From Hymenobacter polaris (GTDB lineage Bacteria > Bacteroidota > Bacteroidia > Cytophagales > Hymenobacteraceae), in contig NZ_JABBGH010000001.1 in assembly GCF_012927305.1 (NCBI RefSeq), positions 1,054,001-1,118,000 of the forward strand: a stretch of DNA of 64,000 nt. The letters run 5' to 3'. Below the pieces are notes generated by a model that was given only the letters and a program-made list of their open reading frames with translations, did not search any database and was not told the DNA's origin. Positions 49,724-60,825 of the stretch are shown here, piece after piece. Positions within the stretch are counted from its first letter, which is position 1. Each line of letters begins with the position of its first letter. A program made the translations under genes and the position numbers.

Positions 49724-52012
49724 ATGCTACATCGCTACTTTAGGTGGATGACGAATTCCTGGCCGGGCGGGGGTAACTGGCGGCTGGGGTGGCTGCTGGC
49801 CCTGCTGCTGGGGGCCGCCCTGCGCGCCCAGGCCACCCACATCGTGGGCGGCGAAATGGACTTGCAGTACATCAGCGGCGACACTTACCAGCTGACGCTG
49901 AACCTGTACTTCGACGCCGTGAACGGCAGCCCCGGCGCGCTCGACGACGAGCTGACGGCCGGCATCTACGACAAGGCTACCAACCGGCAGCTGGCCACGC
50001 TGGTGCTGCCGCTCATCAGCAACACCTACGTGGCCTACACCAACCCGGCCTGCACGGTGGGCTCGCTGAGCACCAAGCAGCTGATTTACCGCAGCCGCCT
50101 AAGCCTGCCGGCCGGCATCTACAACGGCGCGCAGGGCTACTACGCGGCCGTGGAGCGCTGCTGCCGCAACGTGACCATCGGCAACATCGTGAATCCCGGC
50201 GCGGCGGCCCAAACGTTTTACCTGGAGTTTCCAGCCGTGGTGCGCGGTGGGCAACCCTTCCGCGACTCGACGCCGCGCATCTTTCCACCGCTGGCCGACT
50301 ACGCCTGCCTGGGCGAGGTGTTTACGTATGATTTTGGGGGCCAGGACCCCGACGGCGACTCGCTGGTGTACGACCTGGTGACGCCCCTCAACGGCCACGC
50401 CACGGCCACCACGCCCAAGCCCGACCCGCAGGCCGCCCCCTACACGCTGGTGAACTGGAACCCCGGCCTGAGCACACTCAACCAGATTCCGGGCAGCCCG
50501 GCCCTTACTATTGGGGCGCGCACGGGGCGGCTGCAGGTGCGCCCCAGCCGCACGGGGCTGTTCGTGTTTGGGGTGCGCTGCCAGGAGTTTCGGCGGGGCA
50601 CCAAGATTGGCGAAACGCGGCGCGACTTCCAGCTCCAGGTGCTGGTCTGCCCCGTCAACCACGCCCCTAGCCTGGCGCTGCTGCCCAGCCCCACCGGCAA
50701 CGTGCTGTACCGCCCCGGCCGCGACACGCTGCACCTCACGCCGGGCAGTGCACGCTGCGTGCGCCTGCGCTTCACCGACCCCGACGCCAGCTCGCGGCTG
50801 ACCCTCAGCCTGCTAAGCCGCGACTATACCGGGCCCATGCCCACCTTCACTACCGCCACCACGGGTACGGTGCACGTAGCCGGCCAGCCCGATACGCTGG
50901 TGGCCAGCCTCTGCTTTCCGGACTGCGCTGATACCCGCGGCCTGGTGCGGCACTTCGACGTGCTGGTGGCCGACAACGGCTGCTCGCTGCCTAAACACGA
51001 CACGGTGCACGTGGCCTTCACGGCCGTGCTGCCGCCCAACGCGCCGCCTACCTTGGTGAGCACCGCCGCGGCCCAGCCCCTACACCTGCGCGTGGGCCAA
51101 ACCCTGGCCTTCGACCTAACGGCCACTGACCCCGACGCCGACCCGCTCAGCCTGACCATGAGCGGGGGTGCGGGCGGCACCCTGGCCCTGGAAGCCCAGG
51201 CGGGCACCCGGCGGGTGGGGCACTTCAGCTGGCTGGTGGGCTGCTCGGCCGTGACCACGCCGCCGGGCCAGGTGCAAACCCTCACGTTTGGGGCCAGCTC
51301 GACTTCGGCCTGCAACACCACGCAAACAGCCGCCAGCCTCCGCGTGGCCTACGTGGTAGACTACGCCAACGCGCCCCCGGTACTCACGTCCACCTTTGCG
51401 GGCGCCGCTGCCAGCGGCAGCCCTAGCCCCCCGCCGCTCATTAAGGTAGCCCTAGGGCAAACCTACACGGCCACCCTGGCCGGCCTCGACGCCGACCGCG
51501 ACGTGCTGGCGCTGAGCGCCGCCGGCGACAACTTCGACCTGGCGGCGGCCGGCATGCGCTTGGCTACCACCCCTAGCCCGGCCGGCCAGGCGGCGGGCAC
51601 CTTTACCTGGCAGCCCACCTGCGACGCCAGCACCGTGTTGAGCGGGCAGGCGCAAATCCTCACTGTCACGTTCCAATTGCAGGAGACTACCTGCCGCCCG
51701 CAGCCCCAAACCCAAACGGTGCGCTTTCAGGTCATCAACCCCGACACGTCGCAGTTCAACCCGCCCAACCTTATTCTGCCCACCGGCGCCAACCTGGCCA
51801 ACCGCCTTTTTACGATGCGCAGCCTGCCAGCTGATTTCTGCGACTCGCGCTTTTCCGAAATCCGCATCTTTACGCGCTGGGGCCGCCAGGTGTACCAGTC
51901 CGCCGACCGCAACTTCACCTGGGGCGGCGAGGGCACCGCGGGCATCTACTACTACCTCCTAATATACAGCACCGGCCGCCGCTACAAAGGCTGGGTGGAG
52001 GTTATCCAATAA
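49724..52012 (+). CDS. large secreted repeat protein with type IX (gliding-type) sorting domain
   Basis: The 762-residue protein starts with a long N-terminus whose hydrophobic part is LGWLLALLLGAALRAQA, followed at once by THIVGGEMDLQYISGDTYQL. This opening is typical of Bacteroidota adhesin-like surface proteins. Ig/cadherin-like beta repeats follow, including segments such as DPDGDSLVYDLVTPLNG and DPDADPLSLTMSGGAGG with calcium-type Asp patterns. The final ~85 residues (SEIRIFTRWGRQVYQS, GTAGIYYYLLIYSTG, YKGWVEV) are the gliding-motility-associated C-terminal domain (T9SS type B). The stop codon TAA overlaps the first base of a family B repeat arm. Confidence 0.9.
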   Translation: MLHRYFRWMTNSWPGGGNWRLGWLLALLLGAALRAQATHIVGGEMDLQYISGDTYQLTLNLYFDAVNGSPGALDDELTAGIYDKATNRQLATLVLPLISNTYVAYTNPACTVGSLSTKQLIYRSRLSLPAGIYNGAQGYYAAVERCCRNVTIGNIVNPGAAAQTFYLEFPAVVRGGQPFRDSTPRIFPPLADYACLGEVFTYDFGGQDPDGDSLVYDLVTPLNGHATATTPKPDPQAAPYTLVNWNPGLSTLNQIPGSPALTIGARTGRLQVRPSRTGLFVFGVRCQEFRRGTKIGETRRDFQLQVLVCPVNHAPSLALLPSPTGNVLYRPGRDTLHLTPGSARCVRLRFTDPDASSRLTLSLLSRDYTGPMPTFTTATTGTVHVAGQPDTLVASLCFPDCADTRGLVRHFDVLVADNGCSLPKHDTVHVAFTAVLPPNAPPTLVSTAAAQPLHLRVGQTLAFDLTATDPDADPLSLTMSGGAGGTLALEAQAGTRRVGHFSWLVGCSAVTTPPGQVQTLTFGASSTSACNTTQTAASLRVAYVVDYANAPPVLTSTFAGAAASGSPSPPPLIKVALGQTYTATLAGLDADRDVLALSAAGDNFDLAAAGMRLATTPSPAGQAAGTFTWQPTCDASTVLSGQAQILTVTFQLQETTCRPQPQTQTVRFQVINPDTSQFNPPNLILPTGANLANRLFTMRSLPADFCDSRFSEIRIFTRWGRQVYQSADRNFTWGGEGTAGIYYYLLIYSTGRRYKGWVEVIQ

Positions 52013-52214
52013 ATCACGGATTACGCGGATTTTAGCGGATTTCACGGATTTTGTGGACGGCGCTAGGGTTCGTACTTAGTTATTACTAAAGTAGGTCAAA
52101 TTAGAAAAGACAGGAAAGACCGCTCCTTGGAGCGGCCTTTTTCATGCAGCGGGGGCCTAGGCGAATCATCCACAAAATCCGTGAAATCCGCTAAAATCCG
52201 CGTAATCCGTGATT
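52012..52214. repeat. family B repeat: 46-bp inverted arms with phased GGATT
   Basis: Arms 52012-52057 and 52169-52214 are exact reverse complements. Each arm is a run of GGATT pentamers about 9-11 bases apart (CACGGATTACGCGGATTTTA and onward). Outer ends read TAATCACGG on both strands and overlap the stop codons of the two flanking convergent genes. A terminator lies in the centre. Confidence 0.88.
52118..52142 (+). terminator. intrinsic terminator inside the family B repeat
   Basis: CCGCTCC and GGAGCGG (52120-52126, 52129-52135) form a stem with a two-base centre, followed by CCTTTTT. Confidence 0.75.
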
Positions 52215-52872
52215 AGTAGAGGAACAGAAACACGCTGAACAGCACGACCCACAGCGCGTCGATGAAGTGCCAGTAAATGCCGAGCAGCCGCAGCCGGCGG
52301 CGGTAGTAGGGGTTGCGAATGAACACTAGCGTCCGCACGCCGTCGCGGGCGGCGTAGGCGGTGCGCAGCAGCTGGGCCAGCAGCGCCAGCAGGCCCACCA
52401 GCACGTGCGCCACATGCAGGCCCGAAATAACGTACACGAACGTGCCGCTGCGCTCACCAGTGAAGAAAACGCCCTGCTGTATCAGCTCGCGCCAGCCCTG
52501 TACCTGCAGGCCGCTAAAAATGCAGCCCAGCAGCAGCGTAGCCGCCAGGCAGCGCACCAGATTGGGCAAGTCGTCGGCCTTGTACAGGCGCGGGGCCTGC
52601 GCCAGGGTGTACGACGAGACCAGCAGCACCACCGTGCTCAGCGAAAAGTAGCGCGGAAAGGGGTGCGTGCCGATGGGCAGCGAGCTGTAGCCCCGCGAGG
52701 CCGCGTACAGCGCCACCAGCACCCCAAATAGTATCGTAATGCCCAGCAGGGCCAGGTACAGCATTAACTGCAGCGGCGGCAGGCGCTCGATGCGGCTAAA
52801 GGCCGACTCGCGGGCGGGGTGGCGGCCGGCCCCTATGGGTTTATTAGGCTCATTATCAGGCGCGTTCCGCAT
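52213..52872 (-). CDS. heme-copper oxidase subunit III-like protein
   Basis: The 219-residue membrane protein has five helices, about 35-57, 75-94, 103-125, 143-168 and 195-216. The last contains GIYWHFIDALWVVLF, the subunit III signature, and SGLHVAHVLVGLLALL sits in the fourth. Subunit III stabilises the oxidase core and has no redox centres. No subunit I or II gene is next to it, so it is an isolated copy or serves an oxidase encoded elsewhere. The TAA stop comes from the outer end of the adjacent repeat arm. Confidence 0.88.
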   Translation of the reverse strand: MRNAPDNEPNKPIGAGRHPARESAFSRIERLPPLQLMLYLALLGITILFGVLVALYAASRGYSSLPIGTHPFPRYFSLSTVVLLVSSYTLAQAPRLYKADDLPNLVRCLAATLLLGCIFSGLQVQGWRELIQQGVFFTGERSGTFVYVISGLHVAHVLVGLLALLAQLLRTAYAARDGVRTLVFIRNPYYRRRLRLLGIYWHFIDALWVVLFSVFLFLY

Positions 52873-53047
52873 AGCTGTACGTGGGAGCTAACTGCCGAAA
52901 ATGGCAGCTCTAAAGCTAGTATATTTCCTATATCCTAAAGCTGCCCGGCCCCCAATAAGTTGCGGCGCAGCAGCCTTTTGCCCGGATTTTTTACCTAGGC
53001 CCCTACCCGCCCCCAGGGCCACGCTGCCACCCAGCCCGCCACCCGGC

Positions 53048-53395
53048 CTAGCTGAAGAACGAGCCGATTTTGCCCAGCACCGCGCTCAGCGTGATTTTGG
53101 GGCTGCGGCGGTCGGGCAGGCCAAACACGACGTAGGTTTTGCCGCCCACCCGCAAGTCGAGCACCAGCCCTAGGGCGCGGGCTAGCTCGTGCACCACCTG
53201 CAGCGGGTCGGGCCGGGGCGCCTTGGCTGGCTTGGCGGCCCTAGGGGCGCCCGGCGGGCCCGCCGTTATGAGGTCGAGCACCTGCTGGCTGGGCACGTTG
53301 AGAATGAGATACGAACCCGCCGCCGCCAGCTGCAGTTCGTGCCCGCCCGGCCAGGTTAGCACCAGGCTGGCTTCGATGTCGAGGCCACTAGCCAC
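53048..53395 (-). CDS. hypothetical protein, second of an overlapping pair
   Basis: A 115-residue protein starting at GTG 53395, which overlaps the 3' end of the preceding gene by 8 bases. It begins ASGLDIEASLVLTWPGGHEL and has a Pro/Ala/Lys spacer near the middle (GAPRAAKPAKAPRPDP). The rest is short beta-like and helical segments such as LQVVHELARALGLVLDLRVG and GKTYVVFGL. I do not recognise the family. There is no signal peptide or membrane segment. The longer open frame upstream is a shadow of the preceding gene. Confidence 0.55.
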   Translation of the reverse strand: MASGLDIEASLVLTWPGGHELQLAAAGSYLILNVPSQQVLDLITAGPPGAPRAAKPAKAPRPDPLQVVHELARALGLVLDLRVGGKTYVVFGLPDRRSPKITLSAVLGKIGSFFS

Positions 53396-53687
53396 GCGGC
53401 AGCGCGTCGGAAGTGTTGGCGCCGAAGCTGGGCTGCGGCCGGCCGCTAGGCGCGGGCGGGTCGACGCGCACAGTAGGCGCAGCGGGGGCGGCTGGCGCGG
53501 GCTCGCTCTTGGTGCGGATGCGCAAGGCGCCGTTGAGCTTCCAGGTGGCAGCGGGGCCACCGGGCGTCTGCTGGTTGGGCACCTGCAGTTCTACCTGGTC
53601 AAACGACAAGTTCAGCTCGACCCCGCCCGAGAGCTTGGCGAGCAGGTTAAGGGCCGTTTCGGCCAGTGAGGTGGGTTGGTCGGGCAT
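53388..53687 (-). CDS. hypothetical protein, first of an overlapping pair
   Basis: A 99-residue protein from ATG 53687 (MPDQPTSLAETALNLL). The first 65 residues look beta-rich (GGVELNLSFDQVELQVPNQ, ATWKLNGALRIRTK); the last third is a Pro/Ala-rich tail. No family recognised. Its overlap with the next gene implies coupled translation and a shared role, perhaps as two parts of one complex, which is inference. Confidence 0.5.
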   Translation of the reverse strand: MPDQPTSLAETALNLLAKLSGGVELNLSFDQVELQVPNQQTPGGPAATWKLNGALRIRTKSEPAPAAPAAPTVRVDPPAPSGRPQPSFGANTSDALPRG

Positions 53688-53852
53688 GGGAAGGAGTGGG
53701 TGGCTAGGTGAAAAATAGGGCTGGAAATTCCTGCCAGGTACGCAAAACAACGCCCTGGCGGCCAATCAGCCGGCTTGCTACCTACCCGCGACGCGTTTTG
53801 CCGTTAAACTACCCCTAGCCCTTTAAGTAGCCTACCATCCCGGCGGCGGCCG

Positions 53853-53860
53853 TAAGTTTG
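53853..53860 (+). promoter_or_regulatory. -7 promoter box
   Basis: TAAGTTTG, an exact TAnnTTTG match, ends 28 bases before ATG 53889. Confidence 0.5.
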
Positions 53861-53888
53861 CCGCGTCACGTTGTTTAGTTTTTGCGTT

Positions 53889-54134
53889 ATGAAGTTCTTC
53901 CTCTGGTTTGTCGCCGCCACCATCGCCTTTTTGCTCATCGCCCGCTTCAAGCCCCAGTCGCCGGCTGAGCCCATCATTCCGACCGAAGTCAAGGAGGCCC
54001 AGGGCCAGCCGGGCGCCGATGACAACGCGCCGCCCGCCCGCACCGAGGAGCAGGGTAAGAAAGCCGCCGAGCAAGGCGGCAGCAGCACCTACGTGCACCC
54101 CGCCTACGCGCAGCTGGTAGCCGTTAGCTGCTAG
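53889..54134 (+). CDS. small membrane-anchored hypothetical protein
   Basis: An 81-residue protein with one N-terminal membrane helix (KFFLWFVAATIAFLLIARF) and a polar tail rich in Pro, Glu, Gln and Ala (PPARTEEQGKKAAEQGG), ending in a single cysteine. It has its own promoter box and a family A hairpin follows. No family recognised. Confidence 0.6.
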   Translation: MKFFLWFVAATIAFLLIARFKPQSPAEPIIPTEVKEAQGQPGADDNAPPARTEEQGKKAAEQGGSSTYVHPAYAQLVAVSC

Positions 54135-54155
54135 TTACCAGCGAATTTCTGAAAC

Positions 54156-54247
54156 AAAAGAACGTCATGCTGAGCTTGCCGAAGCATCTCTACCACGCCA
54201 TACGATGCGGTAGAGATGCTTCGGCAAGCTCAGCATGACGTTCTTTT
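54156..54247. repeat. REP-like hairpin, family A
   Basis: Perfect 39-bp arms (54156-54194 and 54209-54247) around a 14-base loop, with the GTCATGCTGAGC and GAAGCATCTCTACC cores. It lies between the small membrane gene and ligA. Confidence 0.9.
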
Positions 54248-54313
54248 GTTGTAGTCCCCTAGCCTATTCAGCCGCACCCCACCCAAAGCTAACGGCCAAC
54301 TGCTACCAGCTAA

Positions 54314-56395
<2,082 letters not shown>

Positions 56396-56411
56396 GCTAG
56401 GGCGAAAAGCC

Positions 56412-56508
56412 AAGCGGTCATGCTGATCCCCGCGAAGCATCTCTACCAAACGTCACCTAGACGATGCGGTAGAGATGCTTCGCGGGGCTCAGCATGACCG
56501 CCTTTTTA
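56412..56508. repeat. REP-like hairpin, family A, with T tract
   Basis: Arms near 56414-56448 and 56468-56503 share GCGGTCATGCTGA and GCGAAGCATCTCTACC; the right arm runs into CCTTTTT. It lies between convergent ligA and bshB1 and probably terminates ligA. Confidence 0.82.
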
Positions 56509-56522
56509 AAATACTTAATACT

Positions 56523-57251
56523 TTAAACCAAGTCACCCAACTCCTTTATCCCCAGAGTTCTCTCCACGGTAAATCCTTCGCCAAACTCCACCCCTATCAG
56601 GTGGCCAAACTCACGCGCCCGCGCTTCCATAAAGCGGTGAAAAGTATCACCAGACAAGTAAGTTTGCGGCGCAGCAGGGTCGGCATTAGGGTTAAAAAAC
56701 TGGGTGCCGTAGGCGTTGATGCTGGCCCATTTGCCGGCCCAGTGCGGGGTAATATCCACCACAAAGTCGGCCACCAGCTGCCGGTCCTGGATGTAGTGGT
56801 ACACGTGCTTGGGGCGCCAGGCGGCCTGGGGCTGCCCATCGGCCCCTAGGGTCTCAATCATGCGCAAGCCGCTCAGGAAGCAGGCGTCGGTGGCTAGTTG
56901 GGCGCCGCGCCCGTGGTCGGGGTGCCGGTCGCTGATGGCATTGCAGAGCACGACCTCGGGCTGGTAGCGCCGCAGCGCGGCAATGAGGGGCAGCTGGTGC
57001 GCCCGGTCATTTTGGAAAAAGCCATCGGGCAAGCCCAGGTTTTCGCGAACACTTAGCCGCAGGATTTTGCTGGCAGCGTCGGCTTCGGCTGCCCGGGTCT
57101 GGGGGGTGCCGCGGGTGCCCAGCTCGCCCCGCGTAAAATCGACGATGCCTACCTTTTTGCCCGCCGCTACGGCTGCCAGCAGCGTGCCCGAGCACGACAT
57201 CTCCACATCATCGGGGTGGGCCCCAAGGGCCAGAATATCTAATTTAATCAC
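56523..57251 (-). CDS. bshB1: bacillithiol biosynthesis deacetylase
   Basis: The 242-residue zinc enzyme removes the acetyl group from GlcNAc-malate in bacillithiol synthesis. Motifs are the N-terminal zinc site LALGAHPDDVEMSCSG, FTRGELGTRGT, DRHPDHGRGAQLATDACFLSG with the later histidines, and the C-terminal SGDTFHRFMEARAREFGHLIGVEFGE segment (in two parts). The start is GTG 57251, and this codon lies inside the arm of a family B repeat, so the repeat supplies the leader. BshA and BshC are not in the window. Confidence 0.93.
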   Translation of the reverse strand: MIKLDILALGAHPDDVEMSCSGTLLAAVAAGKKVGIVDFTRGELGTRGTPQTRAAEADAASKILRLSVRENLGLPDGFFQNDRAHQLPLIAALRRYQPEVVLCNAISDRHPDHGRGAQLATDACFLSGLRMIETLGADGQPQAAWRPKHVYHYIQDRQLVADFVVDITPHWAGKWASINAYGTQFFNPNADPAAPQTYLSGDTFHRFMEARAREFGHLIGVEFGEGFTVERTLGIKELGDLV

Positions 57252-57526
57252 GGATTACGCGGATTTTAACGGATTTCACGGATTTTGTGGATGGCCTTAT
57301 ACGCTGCTGTCATTCAGCAGTTTTGCTACGCGGCTAGCTAGTAGCCGGCACCTATAAGTAGCAGTTGCAGTAGCCGCTGTAATTAGTAACCATTGCCTTA
57401 TTTGGCCAGGAACCACTGGCCGGCTAACAAATGGCTACTTTAAACCCATTTTCCGCTACTGGCGCTAGAAAAAGCAGAGCGTCCACAAAATCCGTGGAAT
57501 TCGCTAAAATCCGCGCTAATCAGTGG
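57246..57526. repeat. family B repeat, second copy
   Basis: Arms at about 57246-57291 and 57482-57526 are near-complementary and nearly identical to those at 52012 and 52169, with a few changes (for example TTTTAAC for TTTTAGC). They enclose about 190 bases with no gene. The left arm overlaps the bshB1 start codon; the right arm ends just before the stop of the next gene. Confidence 0.82.
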
Positions 57527-57527
57527 T

Positions 57528-58664
57528 CTATTTAACCCGCAGCTTTTGGCCGGGCTGGAGCTTACCGCGCAGCTTCGGATTGAGCTTTTGAAGGGTACTG
57601 ACGCGCACGCCGTAGCGGTCCGCAATTTCGGAGAGTGTATCCCCTGAGCGCACCCGGTGCAGGGCCACTTGGCGGGCGGCAGCGGGCTCGCGGCTCCGAC
57701 TTCGGCTACGGCCCCGTCCGCCGCCTAGGGCCCGGTTGTAGTAATTGAACAGCGAAGAAGTGATGCGAAACGTCTCGCTCTTCAGCTTGTATTCGGGAAA
57801 GCTGTAGACGTAGGTCGGGTTGATGGGATTGCCCTCGTAGCGCACCTCGAAGTGCAGGTGCGAGCCCGTACTGCGCCCCGTGCTGCCGCCTAGGCCGATC
57901 ACCTGGCCGGCCTTCACGAAGGTGCCCACCGGCACCAGCGGCTTACTCAAGTGCCCATAGAGGGTTTCAAGGCCATTATAATGGCGCACAAGCAGATAGT
58001 TTCCGTAACCGCCCCCATCCCACTTGCTGATGCGCATCACGCCATCAAATACCGCCCGCACCGAATCGCCGGTATTCAAATCCAAATCGACCCCAAAGTG
58101 CCAGCGCCCCCAGCGAAACGTAAAGCCTGAGGTAATGGGCGTGGTGGCCAGGGGCATTTTGGCAAAGCGCTGCCGCTCGTCATCGGTCAGGTGCAGCACC
58201 AGCGTATCGCGGATGCGGCGCCCATCCACCCGATAGGGATTAATATTATGCGTGTCCCAGATGGAATAGTAGCCCGCCACGCGCACCCACGAGGTATCAA
58301 TCAGCACCTCGTCAGACATTTCCACTATCTCCTGCCCGCCCTCGTTGAGCGTGGTGGTGTCCTCGCTCACGATGCTGAGCTTGCGAGCGGGGTTAAAAAT
58401 CGACTTGGCAGCGTCCGACTTTTCATCGGGCAGTTGCTCAGTTTCGATGATGGTAGTCGTGTCGGGGCGCACGTAGCGCATGGTGGGAGCCTTGGCCCGG
58501 AAAAAGTCGCCGCGGGCGCGCGGCGTACCAGCTCGCGCCCGCGGCTTGCGGTGCTGCGCCCAGGCCGACGGCCCCACCAGCAAGCAGGCCAACAGCAGAA
58601 GCAGGCCGGTAATGTGCTTTAATGAAGTCAAATCAAGCTCGCTAAACCGGCCGGGAGCGCTCAT
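57528..58664 (-). CDS. M23-family peptidoglycan endopeptidase with LysM domain
   Basis: A 378-residue exported protein. After an N-terminal signal region (ITGLLLLLACLLVGPSAWA), a basic stretch and a middle domain lead to the M23 peptidase with zinc ligands in WHFGVDLDLNTG and SHLHFEVRYEGN, and GHLSKPLVPVG between. A C-terminal LysM (HRVRSGDTLSEIADRYGVRV, LNPKLRGKLQPGQKLRV) binds glycan. The order catalytic then LysM is the reverse of many M23 proteins. A very basic Arg/Ser spacer (RGRSRSRSREPAAARQ) joins them. ATG 58664 is chosen, although a later start near the hydrophobic segment is possible. Confidence 0.9.
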   Translation of the reverse strand: MSAPGRFSELDLTSLKHITGLLLLLACLLVGPSAWAQHRKPRARAGTPRARGDFFRAKAPTMRYVRPDTTTIIETEQLPDEKSDAAKSIFNPARKLSIVSEDTTTLNEGGQEIVEMSDEVLIDTSWVRVAGYYSIWDTHNINPYRVDGRRIRDTLVLHLTDDERQRFAKMPLATTPITSGFTFRWGRWHFGVDLDLNTGDSVRAVFDGVMRISKWDGGGYGNYLLVRHYNGLETLYGHLSKPLVPVGTFVKAGQVIGLGGSTGRSTGSHLHFEVRYEGNPINPTYVYSFPEYKLKSETFRITSSLFNYYNRALGGGRGRSRSRSREPAAARQVALHRVRSGDTLSEIADRYGVRVSTLQKLNPKLRGKLQPGQKLRVK

Positions 58665-58749
58665 CAGGCAGTTCCCGGCCGGCAGTCTAGGGGGTAGTTA
58701 ACGCGCAAAGGTCGCCGGCCGGTATGCGTCGGCTGCACCAGCTCAGCCT

Positions 58750-59679
58750 TTAGCTCTTCAGCCCAGCCAGGTAGCGCTCGGCGTCGAGGGCAGCCATGCA
58801 GCCGGTACCCGCGGCCGTTACGGCCTGCCGGTAGGTAAAGTCCTGCACGTCGCCGCAGGCAAATACGCCGTCCACGTTGGTCTTGGCGGTGCCGGGCAGG
58901 GTCTTCAAGTAGCCCTGCTCGTCGTGGTGCAGGTATTCCTGAAAAATCTTGGAGTTAGGCTCGTGCCCAATAGCTACGAAAAAGCCGTGCACGGGAATCT
59001 CCTTCTCCTCACCGCTCATCAGGTTCTTCACCCGCACAGCCTCCACCGCATGCTCCCCCAAAATTTCCTCCGTCACGGTATCGAACAGCACTTCAATCTT
59101 GGGGTTTTCCAGCACCCGCTTCTGCATAATCTTGGAAGCACGCATGGCATCCTTACGCACCAGCATATACACTTTCGAGCACAGATTAGCCAGGTACGAA
59201 GCCTCCTCGGCCGCCGTGTCGCCGGCGCCCACAATCGCCACGTCTTTACCGCGGTAGAAAAAGCCATCGCACACCGCGCAGGCCGACACGCCCGCCCCGT
59301 TGAGGCGCGCCTCCGAGGGCAGCCCCAGCCACTTGGCCGAGGCCCCGGTAGCAATAATTACCGCGTCGGCCGTTAGCTCCGTGGTTTCGTCAATGGTGAT
59401 TTTGTGCGGGCAAGCCGAAAAGTCCACCTTGGTAGCAATGCCGTAGCGAATGTCGGTGCCGAAGCGCTCGGCCTGCTTTTTCAAGTCTTCCATCATCTCC
59501 GGGCCCATCACCCCATCCGGATAGCCCGGAAAGTTCTCCACATCGTTGGTGATGGTTAGCTGCCCGCCGGGCTGCAGGCCCATATACATAACGGGTTTCA
59601 GGCCGGCGCGCGCAGCATATATAGCGGCCGTGTAGCCCGCCGGGCCCGACCCAATTATCAAGCAATGAATATGTTCCAT
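58750..59679 (-). CDS. trxB: thioredoxin-disulfide reductase
   Basis: TrxB reduces thioredoxin with NADPH through FAD. The 309-residue protein has the FAD motif IIGSGPAGYTAAIYAARAG, the redox pair in SACAVCDGFFY (CxxC), the NADPH motif VAIVGAGDTAAEEASYL, and the closing FAD segment VFACGDVQDFTYRQAVTAAG. ATG 59679 (MEHIHCLIIG) is the family start; the frame extends upstream. It lies 98 bases downstream of rpoD, beyond a terminator. Confidence 0.97.
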   Translation of the reverse strand: MEHIHCLIIGSGPAGYTAAIYAARAGLKPVMYMGLQPGGQLTITNDVENFPGYPDGVMGPEMMEDLKKQAERFGTDIRYGIATKVDFSACPHKITIDETTELTADAVIIATGASAKWLGLPSEARLNGAGVSACAVCDGFFYRGKDVAIVGAGDTAAEEASYLANLCSKVYMLVRKDAMRASKIMQKRVLENPKIEVLFDTVTEEILGEHAVEAVRVKNLMSGEEKEIPVHGFFVAIGHEPNSKIFQEYLHHDEQGYLKTLPGTAKTNVDGVFACGDVQDFTYRQAVTAAGTGCMAALDAERYLAGLKS

Positions 59680-59722
59680 GAAAAAGTCAATAAAGTGGGC
59701 GTAAACCAAGCGGACGCCCTAC

Positions 59723-59752
59723 AAAAAACCCCAACCTCACGGTCGGGGTTTT
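59723..59752 (-). terminator. intrinsic terminator of rpoD
   Basis: On the minus strand AACCCCGACC pairs with GGTTGGGGTT around GTGA, and is followed by TTTTGT. Confidence 0.82.
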
Positions 59753-59777
59753 CAATTGCAAAAATAACGCGGAAGTC

Positions 59778-60641
59778 TTAGCCTAAGTACGGCTTCAGCG
59801 CCTTCGAACGCGAGGTGTGGCGCAGACGGCGGATAGCCTTTTCTTTTATCTGGCGCACCCGCTCGCGGGTTAGATTAAATTTCTCGCCAATCTCTTCCAG
59901 CGTCAGGGCAGCCTCGCCGTTCAGCCCGAAGTAGAGCGTAATTACGTCGGCCTCGCGCTTGGTCAGGGTCGAGAGGGCGCGCTGTACTTCCTTGCGCAGC
60001 GAGTCGTTCATCAGCCCCGAGTCGGGCGTTTCTTCGTCCTCGTTTTCGAGCACATCGAGCAAGCGGTTTTCCTCGCCCTGCACAAACGGTGCGTCTACCG
60101 ACACGTGACGACCCGAAATTTTCAGCGTGTCCACCACTTCCGAAGTCGTCAACTCTAGCACCTCAGCAATTTCTTCGGGCGAGGGCTCGCGCTCGAATTT
60201 CTGCTCCAGCTCCGAGAATGACTTGCTGATTTTATTCAGCGAGCCCACTCGATTCAGGGGCAGGCGCACGATGCGGCTTTGCTCGGCCAAAGCCTGCAGA
60301 ATGCTTTGGCGAATCCACCACACGGCGTAGGAGATGAACTTAAAGCCCCGAGTCTCATCAAAGCGTTTGGCGGCTTTAATGAGGCCTAGGTTGCCCTCGT
60401 TAATGAGGTCGCCAAGGCTAAGGCCCTGGTTTTGGTACTGCTTGGCTACCGACACCACAAAGCGCAGGTTAGCTTTAGTAAGCTTTTCGAGCGCTTTCTG
60501 GTCGCCGTCGCGAATGCGTTGGGCGAGCGTTACCTCTTCGTCGGGCGTCAGCAGGTCCACTTTACCAATCTCCTGGAGGTACTTATCTAGCGACTGGCTC
60601 TCGCGGTTGGTAATCTGCTTGCTGATTTTTAGCTGTCTCAT
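59778..60641 (-). CDS. rpoD: principal RNA polymerase sigma factor
   Basis: The 287-residue sigma-70 factor lacks region 1.1, as the main sigma factor of Bacteroidota does. Visible are region 1.2 ([20 protein letters not shown]), 2.1-2.4 ([40 protein letters not shown]), region 3, and region 4.2 ([20 protein letters not shown]). It directs RNA polymerase to TAnnTTTG-type promoters such as those seen in this window. ATG 60641 matches the usual N-terminus ([15 protein letters not shown]). Confidence 0.96.
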   Translation of the reverse strand: MRQLKISKQITNRESQSLDKYLQEIGKVDLLTPDEEVTLAQRIRDGDQKALEKLTKANLRFVVSVAKQYQNQGLSLGDLINEGNLGLIKAAKRFDETRGFKFISYAVWWIRQSILQALAEQSRIVRLPLNRVGSLNKISKSFSELEQKFEREPSPEEIAEVLELTTSEVVDTLKISGRHVSVDAPFVQGEENRLLDVLENEDEETPDSGLMNDSLRKEVQRALSTLTKREADVITLYFGLNGEAALTLEEIGEKFNLTRERVRQIKEKAIRRLRHTSRSKALKPYLG

Positions 60642-60825
60642 CGGTAACGGCGCTAATTAACTAGTTTTCAAAGGGTAAGTGAGAACGCATAAATTCTCCA
60701 GCTTTCCGCCGGTTTAATAGTAAGCAACGAGCTTACGCGGCCGAAAGTTCTATTTTATATAGGAAGTCGTAAAGAGGCTTGGAAGTTACTCCATAGCCCT
60801 CGTTTTTGCTTGGAAAGTCGGCCTA

